Assembly (NCBI RefSeq): GCF_024213665.1
Contig: NZ_JANAVP010000014.1
Coordinates: 62,001-126,000 of the forward strand
Reading direction: 5' to 3'
Source: Streptomyces sp. A3M-1-3
GTDB taxonomy: Bacteria > Actinomycetota > Actinomycetes > Streptomycetales > Streptomycetaceae
DNA length: 64,000 nt
Shown: positions 7,553 to 16,371 of the stretch, in pieces
How the letters are laid out: the number at the start of each line of letters is the position of its first letter
Position numbering within the stretch: the stretch's first letter is position 1
Made by a program: the position numbers and the translations under genes
Notes under the pieces: generated by a model
The model's input: the letters and a program-made list of their open reading frames with translations, nothing else
Told to the model about the DNA's origin: nothing
Database searches by the model: none

Positions 7553-7876
7553 ATGAAGATCAAGAAGGGCGACCTGGTTCAGGTCATCACCGGTAAGGAC
7601 AAGGGCAAGCAGGGCAAGGTCATTCTGGCCATCCCTACTGAGAACCGTGTCCTCGTCGAGGGTGTCAACCGGGTCAAGAAGCACACCAAGGCCGGCCAGA
7701 CCGCTCGTGGTTCGCAGACCGGCGGCATTGTGACGACCGAGGCTCCGGTCCACGTCAGCAACGTGCAGCTGGTTGTTGAGAAGGACGGCAAGAAGGTCGT
7801 TACTCGCGTCGGCTACCGCTTTGACGACGAGGGCAACAAGATCCGCGTTGCCAAGCGCACCGGTGAGGACATCTGA
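7553..7876 (+). CDS. rplX: 50S ribosomal protein L24
   Basis: A 107-residue KOW-domain protein: MKIKKGDLVQVITGKDKGKQ followed by RVLVEGVNRVKKHTK. L24 is an assembly initiator that binds the 5' end of 23S rRNA. It is 2 bp after rplN, and its stop overlaps the rplE start. Confidence 0.98.
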   Translation: MKIKKGDLVQVITGKDKGKQGKVILAIPTENRVLVEGVNRVKKHTKAGQTARGSQTGGIVTTEAPVHVSNVQLVVEKDGKKVVTRVGYRFDDEGNKIRVAKRTGEDI

Positions 7877-8433
7877 TGACTACCACCACCGCGCCGCGTC
7901 TGAAGCTGCGCTACCGCGAGGAGATCGCGGGCAAGCTGCGTGAGGAGTTCTCGTACGAGAACGTCATGCAGGTTCCCGGTCTCGTCAAGATCGTGGTCAA
8001 CATGGGTGTGGGCGACGCCGCCCGCGACTCCAAGCTGATCGAGGGCGCCATCCGCGACCTCACCACGATCACCGGCCAGAAGCCGGCCGTCACCAAGGCC
8101 CGGAAGTCCATCGCGCAGTTCAAGCTGCGTGAGGGCCAGCCGATCGGCTGCCACGTCACCCTCCGCGGTGACCGCATGTGGGAGTTCCTGGACCGTACGC
8201 TGTCGCTCGCGCTGCCGCGTATCCGTGACTTCCGTGGTCTGTCGCCGAAGCAGTTCGACGGCCGTGGCAACTACACCTTCGGTCTCACGGAGCAGGTCAT
8301 GTTCCACGAGATCGACCAGGACAAGATCGACCGGGTCCGGGGCATGGACATCACCGTGGTCACCACGGCGACCAACGACGACGAGGGTCGTGCCCTCCTT
8401 CGTCACCTCGGCTTCCCGTTCAAGGAGAACTGA
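7876..8433 (+). CDS. rplE: 50S ribosomal protein L5
   Basis: The protein has 185 residues with L5 motifs VPGLVKIVVNMGVGDA, GQKPAVTKARKSIAQFKLRE and the C-terminal GMDITVVTTATNDDEGRALL. L5 anchors 5S rRNA with L18 and contacts P-site tRNA. It is directly coupled to rplX. Confidence 0.98.
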   Translation: MTTTTAPRLKLRYREEIAGKLREEFSYENVMQVPGLVKIVVNMGVGDAARDSKLIEGAIRDLTTITGQKPAVTKARKSIAQFKLREGQPIGCHVTLRGDRMWEFLDRTLSLALPRIRDFRGLSPKQFDGRGNYTFGLTEQVMFHEIDQDKIDRVRGMDITVVTTATNDDEGRALLRHLGFPFKEN

Positions 8434-8435
8434 CC

Positions 8436-8621
8436 GTGGCGAAGAAGTCTCTGATCGCTAAGGCCGCCCGCAAGCCCAAGTTCGGTGTGCGCGCGTACAC
8501 CCGCTGCCAGCGCTGTGGCCGTCCGCACTCCGTGTACCGCAAGTTCGGCCTGTGCCGCGTGTGCCTTCGTGAGATGGCTCACCGTGGCGAGCTGCCGGGC
8601 GTGACCAAGAGCTCCTGGTAA
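8436..8621 (+). CDS. rpsZ: 30S ribosomal protein S14, zinc-binding short form
   Basis: A 61-residue S14 from GTG 8436. The C+ (zinc-ribbon) form is shown by Cys24, Cys27, Cys40 and Cys43 (CQRC...CRVC). Actinobacteria often carry a second, zinc-free S14 elsewhere, repressed by Zur; that copy is not in this window. A 249-bp gap follows before rpsH. Confidence 0.97.
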   Translation: MAKKSLIAKAARKPKFGVRAYTRCQRCGRPHSVYRKFGLCRVCLREMAHRGELPGVTKSSW

Positions 8622-8870
8622 TCCACTACTGCCCTTTGGGCGTACGGATTTCCAGAGGCTCTCGGTAAGCATCCAGGTCGGCGGAAGCCCTCCCTCGCAT
8701 GCCGTAGGCTTGCGGGGTTGGGCGTCCGCCGCCCTGACCGCCCGCGGGCGTAGCCCGCTATATGACGCTTACTACGCCGTAGGTCCCCGCACCGCACCCG
8801 TCCCGACACTGATCGGGGAGAGGGATGGCGCATACAGGAAACCCCGGCGAGAGAGGCCGAAGGCCAATTC
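8622..8870. other. Non-coding gap between rpsZ and rpsH
   Basis: No ORF with coding character is visible. The GC-rich stretch around 8710-8760 has short self-complementary blocks (GCCCGCGGGC). The last 50 bp before rpsH (GGGGAGAGGG, GGCGAGAGAGGCC) are purine-rich. It may hold a second spc promoter or an S8 control site, but no known motif could be recognised. Confidence 0.4.
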
Positions 8871-9269
8871 ATGACCATGACTGATCCCATCGCAGACATG
8901 CTCACGCGTCTGCGTAACGCAAACTCGGCGTACCACGACACCGTCGTGATGCCGCACAGCAAGATCAAGTCGCACATCGCGGAGATCCTCCAGCAGGAGG
9001 GCTTCATCACCGGCTGGAAGGTCGAGGACGCCGAGGTCGGCAAGAACCTCGTTCTCGAGCTGAAGTTCGGCCCGAACCGCGAGCGCTCGATCGCCGGCAT
9101 CAAGCGGATTTCGAAGCCGGGTCTGCGCGTGTACGCGAAGTCCACCAATCTGCCGAAGGTCCTTGGCGGCCTGGGCGTGGCGATCATCTCCACGTCCCAC
9201 GGTCTTCTGACCGGCCAGCAGGCAGGCAAGAAGGGCGTAGGTGGGGAAGTCCTCGCCTACGTCTGGTAG
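8871..9269 (+). CDS. rpsH: 30S ribosomal protein S8
   Basis: A 132-residue protein beginning MTMTDPIADMLTRLRNANSA and ending with the RNA-binding GLLTGQQAGKKGVGGEVLAYVW. S8 binds helix 21 of 16S rRNA and in E. coli is the spc operon autoregulator. ATG 8871 is preferred over the internal ATG 8877. Confidence 0.98.
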   Translation: MTMTDPIADMLTRLRNANSAYHDTVVMPHSKIKSHIAEILQQEGFITGWKVEDAEVGKNLVLELKFGPNRERSIAGIKRISKPGLRVYAKSTNLPKVLGGLGVAIISTSHGLLTGQQAGKKGVGGEVLAYVW

Positions 9270-9290
9270 TCGGGAACGGAGGAAAAGCTA

Positions 9291-9830
9291 ATGTCGCGAA
9301 TCGGCAAGCTCCCCATCCAGGTTCCCGCCGGTGTGGACGTCACCATCGACGGCCGCACGGTCGCGGTGAAGGGCCCCAAGGGGTCCCTCTCGCACACCGT
9401 TGCCGCGCCGATCGAGGTCACCAAGGGTGAGGACGGCGTCCTGAACGTCATCCGCCCGAACGACGAGCGTCAGAACAAGGCCCTTCACGGCCTGTCCCGC
9501 ACGCTGGTGGCGAACATGATCACCGGCGTGACCCAGGGTTACAGCAAGGCGCTCGAGATCAGCGGTGTCGGTTACCGCGTCCAGGCGAAGGGCTCCAACC
9601 TGGAGTTCGCCCTGGGCTACAGCCACCCGATCCTCATCGAGGCCCCCGAGGGCATCACCTTCAAGGTCGAGTCGCCCACGAAGCTCAGCGTCGAGGGCAT
9701 CGACAAGCAGAAGGTCGGCGAGGTCGCCGCGAACATCCGCAAGCTGCGTAAGCCTGACCCGTACAAGGCCAAGGGCGTCAAGTACGCGGGCGAGGTTATC
9801 CGCCGCAAGGTCGGAAAGGCGGGTAAGTAA
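9291..9830 (+). CDS. rplF: 50S ribosomal protein L6
   Basis: A 179-residue protein with two similar domains: N-terminal MSRIGKLPIQVPAGVDVTI and C-terminal RKPDPYKAKGVKYAGEVIRR, the L6 signature. L6 binds near the sarcin-ricin loop, where elongation factors act. It sits 21 bp after rpsH. Confidence 0.98.
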   Translation: MSRIGKLPIQVPAGVDVTIDGRTVAVKGPKGSLSHTVAAPIEVTKGEDGVLNVIRPNDERQNKALHGLSRTLVANMITGVTQGYSKALEISGVGYRVQAKGSNLEFALGYSHPILIEAPEGITFKVESPTKLSVEGIDKQKVGEVAANIRKLRKPDPYKAKGVKYAGEVIRRKVGKAGK

Positions 9831-9833
9831 GCC

Positions 9834-10217
9834 ATGGCATACGGTGTAAAGATCGCCAAGGGTGACGCGTACAAGCGCGCTGCCATCAAGCGTCGTCACA
9901 TCCGCGTCCGCAAGCACGTCTCCGGTACGCCGGAGCGTCCGCGCCTGGTCGTGACGCGTTCCAACCGCCACATCGTTGCGCAGGTCATCGACGACATCGC
10001 GGGCCACACGCTCGCGTCGGCGTCGACCCTGGACACCTCGATCCGTGGTGGCGAGGGCGACAAGAGCGCCCAGGCCCAGCAGGTCGGCGCGCTTGTCGCC
10101 GAGCGTGCGAAGGCCGCCGGCGTCGAGGCTGTCGTGTTCGACCGTGGTGGCAACAGGTACGCCGGGCGCATTGCCGCTCTGGCTGACGCCGCCCGCGAAG
10201 CCGGGCTGAAGTTCTAA
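9834..10217 (+). CDS. rplR: 50S ribosomal protein L18
   Basis: A 127-residue protein with KRRHIRVRKHVSGTPERPRL and RSNRHIVAQVIDD at the N-terminus and the C-terminal VVFDRGGNRYAGRIAALADA. L18 brings 5S rRNA to the large subunit together with L5. It is 3 bp from rplF. Confidence 0.98.
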   Translation: MAYGVKIAKGDAYKRAAIKRRHIRVRKHVSGTPERPRLVVTRSNRHIVAQVIDDIAGHTLASASTLDTSIRGGEGDKSAQAQQVGALVAERAKAAGVEAVVFDRGGNRYAGRIAALADAAREAGLKF

Positions 10218-10263
10218 GCCCCGGTTCCGGGACTAACGGACGTAACAGAGAGAGGTAAATCCA

Positions 10264-10866
10264 ATGGCTGGACCCCAGCGCCGCGGAAGCGGTGCCGGTG
10301 GCGGCGAGCGGCGGGACCGGAAGGGTCGCGACGGTGGCCCTGCCGCCGAGAAGACCGCGTACGTTGAGCGCGTTGTCGCGATCAACCGCGTCGCCAAGGT
10401 TGTCAAGGGTGGTCGCCGCTTCAGCTTCACCGCGCTGGTCGTGGTGGGCGACGGTGACGGCACCGTAGGTGTCGGATACGGCAAGGCCAAGGAAGTTCCC
10501 GCGGCCATCGCCAAGGGCGTGGAAGAGGCCAAGAAGAACTTCTTCAAGGTCCCGCGCATCCAGGGCACCATCCCGCACCCGATCCAGGGCGAGAAGGCTG
10601 CGGGCGTCGTCCTGCTGAAGCCTGCTTCCCCCGGTACCGGTGTAATCGCGGGTGGCCCGGTGCGCGCGGTGCTCGAGTGCGCCGGCGTTCACGACATCCT
10701 GTCGAAGTCCCTGGGCTCCGACAACGCGATCAACATCGTGCACGCGACCGTGGCGGCCCTCAAGGGCCTGCAGCGTCCCGAGGAGATCGCGGCTCGCCGT
10801 GGTCTGCCCCTCGAGGACGTCGCCCCCGCGGCTCTGCTTCGTGCACGTGCGGGAGCGGGTGCGTAA
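10264..10866 (+). CDS. rpsE: 30S ribosomal protein S5
   Basis: A 200-residue protein with a Gly/Arg-rich N-terminal extension, the S5 double-stranded RNA-binding domain (VVAINRVAKVVKGGRRFSF) and the C-terminal AGGPVRAVLECAGVHDI. S5 helps decoding accuracy, and spectinomycin-resistance changes map in its N-terminal loop in other species. Its stop overlaps the rpmD ATG. Confidence 0.98.
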   Translation: MAGPQRRGSGAGGGERRDRKGRDGGPAAEKTAYVERVVAINRVAKVVKGGRRFSFTALVVVGDGDGTVGVGYGKAKEVPAAIAKGVEEAKKNFFKVPRIQGTIPHPIQGEKAAGVVLLKPASPGTGVIAGGPVRAVLECAGVHDILSKSLGSDNAINIVHATVAALKGLQRPEEIAARRGLPLEDVAPAALLRARAGAGA

Positions 10867-11048
10867 TGGCCCGTCTCAAGATCACGCAGACGAAGTCGTA
10901 CATCGGCAGCAAGCAGAACCACCGCGACACCCTGCGTTCGCTCGGGCTCAAGCGCCTGAACGACGTGGTTGTCAAGGAGGACCGTCCCGAGTTCCGCGGC
11001 ATGGTGCACACCGTCCGCCACCTCGTGACGGTTGAGGAGGTCGACTGA
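10866..11048 (+). CDS. rpmD: 50S ribosomal protein L30
   Basis: A 60-residue protein: MARLKITQTKSYIGSKQNHR, then TLRSLGLKRLNDVVV. This is the compact bacterial L30. ATG 10866 overlaps the rpsE stop (TAATG); longer upstream in-frame readings lie inside rpsE. The next gene, rplO, starts 1 bp after its stop. Confidence 0.97.
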   Translation: MARLKITQTKSYIGSKQNHRDTLRSLGLKRLNDVVVKEDRPEFRGMVHTVRHLVTVEEVD

Positions 11049-11049
11049 C

Positions 11050-11505
11050 ATGGCGGAGCAGAACCCGCTGAAGGTCCACAACCTCCGTCCTGCCCCGGGC
11101 GCCAAGACCGCCAAGACCCGTGTGGGTCGTGGTGAGGCGTCCAAGGGTAAGACCGCAGGTCGTGGTACCAAGGGCACCAAGGCCCGTTACCAGGTTCCGG
11201 AGCGCTTCGAGGGTGGGCAGATGCCCCTCCACATGCGTCTCCCGAAGCTCAAGGGCTTCAAGAACCCGTTCCGCACCGAGTACCAGGTCGTGAACCTGGA
11301 CAAGCTCGGCGCTCTCTACCCCGAGGGTGGAGAGGTCACGGTGGCCGACCTGGTCGCCAAGGGCGCGGTGCGCAAGAACAGCCTCGTCAAGGTCCTGGGC
11401 CAGGGCGAGATCTCCGTGGCGCTGCAGGTGACGGTTGACGCCGTCTCCGGCTCCGCCAAGGAGAAGATTGCCGCCGCGGGCGGCAGCGTCACCGAGCTCG
11501 TCTGA
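11050..11505 (+). CDS. rplO: 50S ribosomal protein L15
   Basis: The protein has 151 residues with the N-terminal LKVHNLRPAPGAKTAKTRVG, the Gly-rich GRGTKGTKAR and EGGQMPLHMRLPKLKGF. L15 is a late-assembly protein of the large subunit. It is the last gene of the spc cluster and is followed by a strong terminator, so secY is expected to have its own promoter. Confidence 0.98.
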   Translation: MAEQNPLKVHNLRPAPGAKTAKTRVGRGEASKGKTAGRGTKGTKARYQVPERFEGGQMPLHMRLPKLKGFKNPFRTEYQVVNLDKLGALYPEGGEVTVADLVAKGAVRKNSLVKVLGQGEISVALQVTVDAVSGSAKEKIAAAGGSVTELV

Positions 11506-11534
11506 GACGAGTCCGATGGCTGAAAGCTAGAAAC

Positions 11535-11576
11535 ACCGACCGGGGATGCCTCTCAAAAGGGGCATCCCCGGTCGGT
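11535..11576 (+). terminator. Terminator after rplO
   Basis: A perfect 16-bp stem pairs 11535-11550 with 11561-11576 around a 10-nt loop, followed by a short T-containing tail (CGTTCC). It separates the spc ribosomal genes from secY. The 180 bp after it must contain the secY promoter, but no clear hexamer pair stands out. Confidence 0.75.
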
Positions 11577-11757
11577 CGTTCCTACGGGGGCACACTCGCC
11601 GGTAAGGTGGCGTGCACTGTTGGTGTATTCAGGGGGCCCCGGCTCCCGGACCGCACGGTCTGCTGACTGGGATCGTGCGGATTCTGATTGATCCGTATTC
11701 GTCGATCCTCAAGACCGTCACCTCTGACGCAGTAGCGCGGGGGTCGCAGGAGGCACC

Positions 11758-13068
11758 GTGCTCACCGCGTTCGCCCGGGCGTTCAAGACGCCCGACCTGC
11801 GCAAGAAGCTGCTCTTCACGCTCGGCATCATCGTGCTGTTCCGGCTCGGAGCCCACGTCCCGATCCCTGGCGTCAGCTACCAGAACGTACAGATCTGTGT
11901 GAACCAGGCCCAGAGCGGTAACAACCTCATGGGTCTCGTCAACTTGTTCAGTGGTGGCGCGCTGCTGCAGATCACGATCTTTGCGCTCGGCATCATGCCG
12001 TACATCACGGCGAGCATCATCCTGCAACTGCTGACCGTGGTGATTCCGCGGCTGGAGGCCCTCAAGAAGGAGGGACAGTCCGGCACCGCGAAGATCACCC
12101 AGTACACCCGTTATCTGACGGTCGCCCTCGCGATCCTGCAGGGCACCGGCCTGGTGGCCACCGCCCGCAGCGGCGCGCTGTTCCAGGGCTGCCCGGTCGC
12201 CACCGAGATCGTCCCCGACCAGTCGATCTTCGTCACCGCGACCATGGTGATCACGATGACCGCGGGTACGGCGATGGTGATGTGGCTCGGCGAGCTGATC
12301 ACGGACCGCGGCATCGGCAACGGCATGTCGATCCTGATGTTCATCTCGATCGCCGCCGGCTTCGTGAGCGCGCTGTGGGCCATCAAGCTGCAGGGCAAGA
12401 TCGCCGACGGCTGGGTCGAGTTCGGCATCGTGATCCTGGTGGGCCTCGCCATGGTGGCCCTGGTGGTCTTCGTGGAACAGGCGCAGCGCAGGATCCCGGT
12501 CCAGTACGCGAAGCGCATGATCGGCCGCCGGTCCTACGGAGGTACGTCGACGTACATTCCGTTGAAGGTGAACCAGGCGGGTGTGATTCCTGTCATCTTC
12601 GCCTCGTCGCTGCTCTTCATCCCGATGCTGATCGTGCAGTTCAGCGGCGGCCAATCGGACTGGGCGACCTGGATTCAGAAGCACTTCGTCGATGGCAAGC
12701 CCATTTACATCGCCACGTACTTCCTGTTGATCGTGTTCTTCGCCTTCTTCTATGTGGCGATCTCGTTCAACCCCGACGAAGTCGCGGACAACATGAAGAA
12801 GTATGGTGGGTTCATCCCGGGCATTCGGGCTGGTCGACCTACTGCTGAGTACCTGAGCTACGTGCTCAACCGGATCACCTGGCCGGGGTCGCTGTACCTG
12901 GGTCTGATTGCTCTTGTGCCGACGATGGCGTTGGCAGGCTTCGGCGCGAACCAGAACTTCCCCTTCGGCGGGACGAGCATCCTCATCATCGTGGGTGTGG
13001 GACTGGAGACCGTGAAGCAGATCGAGAGCCAGCTCCAGCAGCGCAATTACGAAGGGTTCCTCCGCTGA
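11758..13068 (+). CDS. secY: Preprotein translocase subunit SecY
   Basis: The 436-residue protein is the channel subunit of the SecYEG translocase in the plasma membrane. About ten hydrophobic segments are visible, with the SecY motifs PGVSYQNV (plug region) and LVPTMALAGFGANQ near helix 9 and an Arg-rich cytosolic loop (QAQRRIPVQYAKRMIGRRSY). GTG 11758 is preceded by GGAGG. Its stop overlaps the adk ATG, so the two are coupled. Confidence 0.97.
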   Translation: MLTAFARAFKTPDLRKKLLFTLGIIVLFRLGAHVPIPGVSYQNVQICVNQAQSGNNLMGLVNLFSGGALLQITIFALGIMPYITASIILQLLTVVIPRLEALKKEGQSGTAKITQYTRYLTVALAILQGTGLVATARSGALFQGCPVATEIVPDQSIFVTATMVITMTAGTAMVMWLGELITDRGIGNGMSILMFISIAAGFVSALWAIKLQGKIADGWVEFGIVILVGLAMVALVVFVEQAQRRIPVQYAKRMIGRRSYGGTSTYIPLKVNQAGVIPVIFASSLLFIPMLIVQFSGGQSDWATWIQKHFVDGKPIYIATYFLLIVFFAFFYVAISFNPDEVADNMKKYGGFIPGIRAGRPTAEYLSYVLNRITWPGSLYLGLIALVPTMALAGFGANQNFPFGGTSILIIVGVGLETVKQIESQLQQRNYEGFLR

Positions 13069-13727
13069 TGCGAATCGTCCTCGTCGGGCCGCCGGGTGCC
13101 GGCAAGGGAACGCAGGCCGCGTTCCTTGCCAAGAACCTGTCCATCCCGCACATCTCCACGGGCGACCTCTTCCGCGCCAACATCAGCCAGGGCACTGCCC
13201 TCGGCAAGCAGGCGAAGGCGTACATGGACGCCGGGAACCTGGTCCCCGACGAGGTGACCATCGGGATGGCGCAGGACCGGCTCGAGCAGCCGGACGCCGC
13301 GGGCGGCTTCCTGCTGGACGGCTTTCCGCGCAACGTGAACCAGGCGGAGGCGCTCGACGCGTACCTCGTCGAGAAGGGCATCGCCCTCGACGGCGTGCTC
13401 GACCTCGAAGTTCCCGAGGAAGAGGTCGTCAAGCGCATCGCCGGCCGCCGTACCTGCCGCAAGGACAGCGCGCACACCTTCCACATCGAGTACAAGAAGC
13501 CCGAGGTCGAGGGCGTGTGCGACGTGTGCGGCGGTGAGCTCTACCAGCGGGGCGACGACAGCGAGGACACCGTCCGCAACCGCCTTGACGTCTACCACCG
13601 TGAGACCGAGCCGATCATCGACTACTTCAAGCAGCAGGAGCTTGTGGTGACGATCACGGCGCTCGGCCCGGTGGCGGACGTGACGCAGCGGGCGATGGAC
13701 GCCCTGAAGAAGCCCGCCAAGGGCTGA
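13068..13727 (+). CDS. adk: Adenylate kinase
   Basis: The protein has 219 residues. It has the P-loop GPPGAGKGTQ (residues 7-16), the AMP-binding STGDLFR and DGFPRN motifs, and a long LID with a CDVC pair, as in large-type adenylate kinases. It catalyses ATP + AMP = 2 ADP in the cytosol. It lies between secY and map, the order conserved in actinobacteria and firmicutes. Confidence 0.97.
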   Translation: MRIVLVGPPGAGKGTQAAFLAKNLSIPHISTGDLFRANISQGTALGKQAKAYMDAGNLVPDEVTIGMAQDRLEQPDAAGGFLLDGFPRNVNQAEALDAYLVEKGIALDGVLDLEVPEEEVVKRIAGRRTCRKDSAHTFHIEYKKPEVEGVCDVCGGELYQRGDDSEDTVRNRLDVYHRETEPIIDYFKQQELVVTITALGPVADVTQRAMDALKKPAKG

Positions 13728-13825
13728 GCAGTACCGCAGTACCAGTGGTTCGGCCGCGGTGTCCGATGGACGCCGCGGCCGTACTGTTGAGCAGAGATAC
13801 GACGGACGTGGAAGGCAAAAAGGCC

Positions 13826-14662
13826 ATGGTGGAGATCAAGACCCCGGAGCAGATCGCGAAGATGCGCGAGGCGGGGCTGGTCGTCGCCGCGATCCACGCG
13901 GCGACCCGTGAGGCGGCCGTGCCCGGCGCCACCACCAAGGACCTGGACGAGGTGGCCCGCAAGGTCATCGCCGACCACGGCGCCAAGTCGAACTTCCTCG
14001 GCTACGGCGGCTTCCCGGCCACCATCTGCACCTCGGTCAACGAGGTCGTCGTCCACGGCATCCCGGACGACAAGACCGTCCTGAAGGACGGCGACATCAT
14101 CTCCATCGACGCCGGCGCGATCATCGACGGCTGGCACGGTGACGCCGCGTACACCGCCTTCGTCGGTACCGGCCACGCCCCCGAGCTGGTCGAGCTCTCC
14201 CGGGTGACCGAGGAGTCGATGTGGGCCGGCATCGCCGCGATGAAGACCGGCAACCGGCTGGTCGACATCTCCAAGGCGATCGAGTCGTTCATCCGCCGCC
14301 AGCCCCGGCCGGCCACCGGCAAGTACGGGATCATCGAGGAGTACGGCGGCCACGGCATCGGCTCCGAGATGCACATGGACCCCCATCTGCTGAACTACGT
14401 CACGCGCAAGCGCGGCAAGGGCATCAAGCTCGGCCCGGGTGTGTGCCTGGCCATCGAGCCGATGGTGAGCCTCGGCACACCGCACACCGAGGTGCTCGCC
14501 GACGACTGGACCGTCATCACCACCGACGGCACCTGGTCCTCGCACTGGGAGCACTCGATCGCGCTCACCGAGGAAGGCCCGCTGGTGCTGACCGCTCCCG
14601 ACTGCGGCAGGGCGAAGCTCGCCGAGTACGGGATCCCAGTCGCTCCCGACCCTCTTGCTTAA
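13826..14662 (+). CDS. map: Methionine aminopeptidase, type I
   Basis: A 278-residue enzyme that removes the initiator methionine from nascent proteins. Metal-binding segments are visible: SIDAGAIIDGWHGDAAYT (two Asp), EEYGGHGIGSEMHMDP (His and substrate loop) and the C-terminal SHWEHSIALTEEGP (Glu). ATG 13826, starting MVEIKTPEQIAKMREAG, is used; an upstream in-frame extension from 13745 lacks family similarity. Confidence 0.96.
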   Translation: MVEIKTPEQIAKMREAGLVVAAIHAATREAAVPGATTKDLDEVARKVIADHGAKSNFLGYGGFPATICTSVNEVVVHGIPDDKTVLKDGDIISIDAGAIIDGWHGDAAYTAFVGTGHAPELVELSRVTEESMWAGIAAMKTGNRLVDISKAIESFIRRQPRPATGKYGIIEEYGGHGIGSEMHMDPHLLNYVTRKRGKGIKLGPGVCLAIEPMVSLGTPHTEVLADDWTVITTDGTWSSHWEHSIALTEEGPLVLTAPDCGRAKLAEYGIPVAPDPLA

Positions 14663-14716
14663 TGATCTGCTCCGGTGGGCAGACTCTCCCGATTCGTCTT
14701 TACTGATGCCCTGACG

Positions 14717-14722
14717 TAGACT
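14717..14722 (+). promoter_or_regulatory. Candidate -10 element of the infA operon
   Basis: TAGACT at 14717-14722 fits the streptomycete -10 pattern and lies 79 bp upstream of infA. No clear TTGnnn sits at the right spacing. Between it and infA, GCTCCC and GGGGAGC blocks could form a leader stem. Confidence 0.35.
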
Positions 14723-14801
14723 GACTCGTCGGCTCCCGTGCATCCGTGCGTCTGCATGTCTGCGGGGAGCTGATCAAGGTAGCCGATTCGAAAGGCGAAG
14801 C

Positions 14802-15023
14802 GTGGCCAAGAAGCAAGGTGCCATCGAAATCGAGGGCACCGTGATCGAGTCCCTCCCGAACGCCATGTTCAAGGTGGAACTCCAGAACGGTCACAAGGTC
14901 CTCGCGCACATCAGCGGCAAGATGCGTATGCACTACATCCGCATCCTCCCCGATGACCGGGTCGTGGTGGAGCTCTCTCCGTACGACCTGACGCGTGGCC
15001 GGATCGTCTACCGATACAAGTAG
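14802..15023 (+). CDS. infA: Translation initiation factor IF-1
   Basis: A 73-residue OB-fold protein: AKKQGAIEIEGTVIESLPNA, FKVELQNGHKVLAHISGKMR and RIVYRYK at the end. IF-1 blocks the A site during initiation. GTG 14802 follows an AAAGGCGAAG site. It begins the infA-rpmJ-rpsM-rpsK-rpoA cluster. Confidence 0.98.
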   Translation: MAKKQGAIEIEGTVIESLPNAMFKVELQNGHKVLAHISGKMRMHYIRILPDDRVVVELSPYDLTRGRIVYRYK

Positions 15024-15086
15024 ATCTTGTCCCCACATCCCGCTTCGGCGTGGGTGGTGGCACTGACCCGGAGAACCTGACATCCC

Positions 15087-15200
15087 ATGAAGGTCAAGCC
15101 GAGCGTCAAGAAGATCTGCGACAAGTGCAAGGTGATCCGCCGTCACGGCCGGGTCATGGTCATCTGCGACAACCTGCGCCACAAGCAGCGCCAGGGCTGA
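15087..15200 (+). CDS. rpmJ: 50S ribosomal protein L36
   Basis: A 37-residue gene. The protein begins MKVKPSVKKICDKCKV and has the zinc ligands Cys11, Cys14, Cys27 and His32, so it is the zinc-containing C+ form. L36 stabilises 23S rRNA near L6 and L16. It sits 63 bp after infA, with ATG at 15087 and TGA at 15198-15200. A 192-bp gap without recognisable genes follows before rpsM. Confidence 0.97.
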   Translation: MKVKPSVKKICDKCKVIRRHGRVMVICDNLRHKQRQG

Positions 15201-15392
15201 AGCACGACCACCTGTACCTCGCAGTTCTTCGCGCGACGCATAGCAATACGTACATACGCAGAACCCGTCCAAGCCACGGCTGACGACACCTCCGGCGGGG
15301 GCCGGGGACCCGGACGTACCACCTCTCTCACAGCGAGGTCGGCGGCCGGGAGTGGTTCTGCGGAAGACCCCCGAACACACAGGAGCCATTGA

Positions 15393-15773
15393 ATGGCACG
15401 CGTTTCCGGTGTTGACATCCCGCGCGAAAAGCGTGTGGAGGTCGCACTCACCTACGTCTTCGGCATCGGCCGCACCCAGTCGAAGGCGACTCTCGCCGCC
15501 ACTGGTGTGAACCCGAACACCCGCGTTCGTGACCTGGCCGAAGAGGACCTGGTCAAGATCCGCGAGTACGTGGACGCCAACCTCAAGACCGAGGGTGACC
15601 TCCGTCGCGAGATCCAGGCCGACATCCGCCGCAAGGTCGAGATCGGCTGCTACCAGGGTCTGCGGCACCGCCGTGGCCTGCCGGTCCACGGTCAGCGCAC
15701 CAGCACCAACGCTCGCACCCGCAAGGGCCCGCGTCGCGCCATCGCCGGTAAGAAGAAGCCGGGCAAGAAGTAG
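15393..15773 (+). CDS. rpsM: 30S ribosomal protein S13
   Basis: A 126-residue protein: MARVSGVDIPREKRVEVALT, GIGRTQSKATL and the basic tail RHRRGLPVHGQRTSTNARTR. S13 sits in the small-subunit head and contacts P-site tRNA and L5. An AGGAG lies 9 bp before the ATG. Confidence 0.98.
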   Translation: MARVSGVDIPREKRVEVALTYVFGIGRTQSKATLAATGVNPNTRVRDLAEEDLVKIREYVDANLKTEGDLRREIQADIRRKVEIGCYQGLRHRRGLPVHGQRTSTNARTRKGPRRAIAGKKKPGKK

Positions 15774-15839
15774 TCCTCAGCGGACGCTGTTCAGCGGTCT
15801 TCGCTGTAGGACCGACCACCTCCACGCAGGAGTAAAGAC

Positions 15840-16244
15840 ATGCCTCCTAAGGGCCGTCAGGGCGCAGCCAAGAAGGTGCGCCGCAAGGAAAAGAAGAACG
15901 TCGCTCACGGGCACGCCCACATCAAGAGCACGTTCAACAACACCATCGTTTCGATCACGGACCCGTCCGGCAACGTGATCTCCTGGGCCTCCGCCGGCCA
16001 CGTCGGCTTCAAGGGCTCACGCAAGTCCACCCCCTTCGCCGCGCAGATGGCCGCCGAGTCGGCCGCCCGCCGCGCGCAGGAGCACGGCATGCGCAAGGTT
16101 GACGTCTTCGTCAAGGGTCCCGGCTCCGGCCGTGAGACCGCGATCCGCTCCCTCCAGGCCACTGGCCTCGAGGTCGGCTCGATCCAGGACGTCACCCCCA
16201 CCCCGCACAACGGCTGCCGCCCGCCGAAGCGCCGCCGCGTCTGA
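15840..16244 (+). CDS. rpsK: 30S ribosomal protein S11
   Basis: A 134-residue protein with HAHIKSTFNNTIVSITDPSG, the central GHVGFKGSRKSTPFAAQMAA and the C-terminal DVTPTPHNGCRPPKRRRV. S11 lines the platform near the Shine-Dalgarno helix. rpsD, which often follows rpsK elsewhere, is absent, as usual in Streptomyces, so S4 control of this operon is unlikely. Confidence 0.98.
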   Translation: MPPKGRQGAAKKVRRKEKKNVAHGHAHIKSTFNNTIVSITDPSGNVISWASAGHVGFKGSRKSTPFAAQMAAESAARRAQEHGMRKVDVFVKGPGSGRETAIRSLQATGLEVGSIQDVTPTPHNGCRPPKRRRV

Positions 16245-16371
16245 CGCTGTGCGTTTTTGAGTGTGCCGGGCGGTACGTCTCCTCCGGGGGGCGTGCCGCC
16301 CGTACCCTTGCAGTACGCAGCACTCCGTCGGGCGTCAAATAGCGGGCGCCCACGACTGAAGGATCTCCATC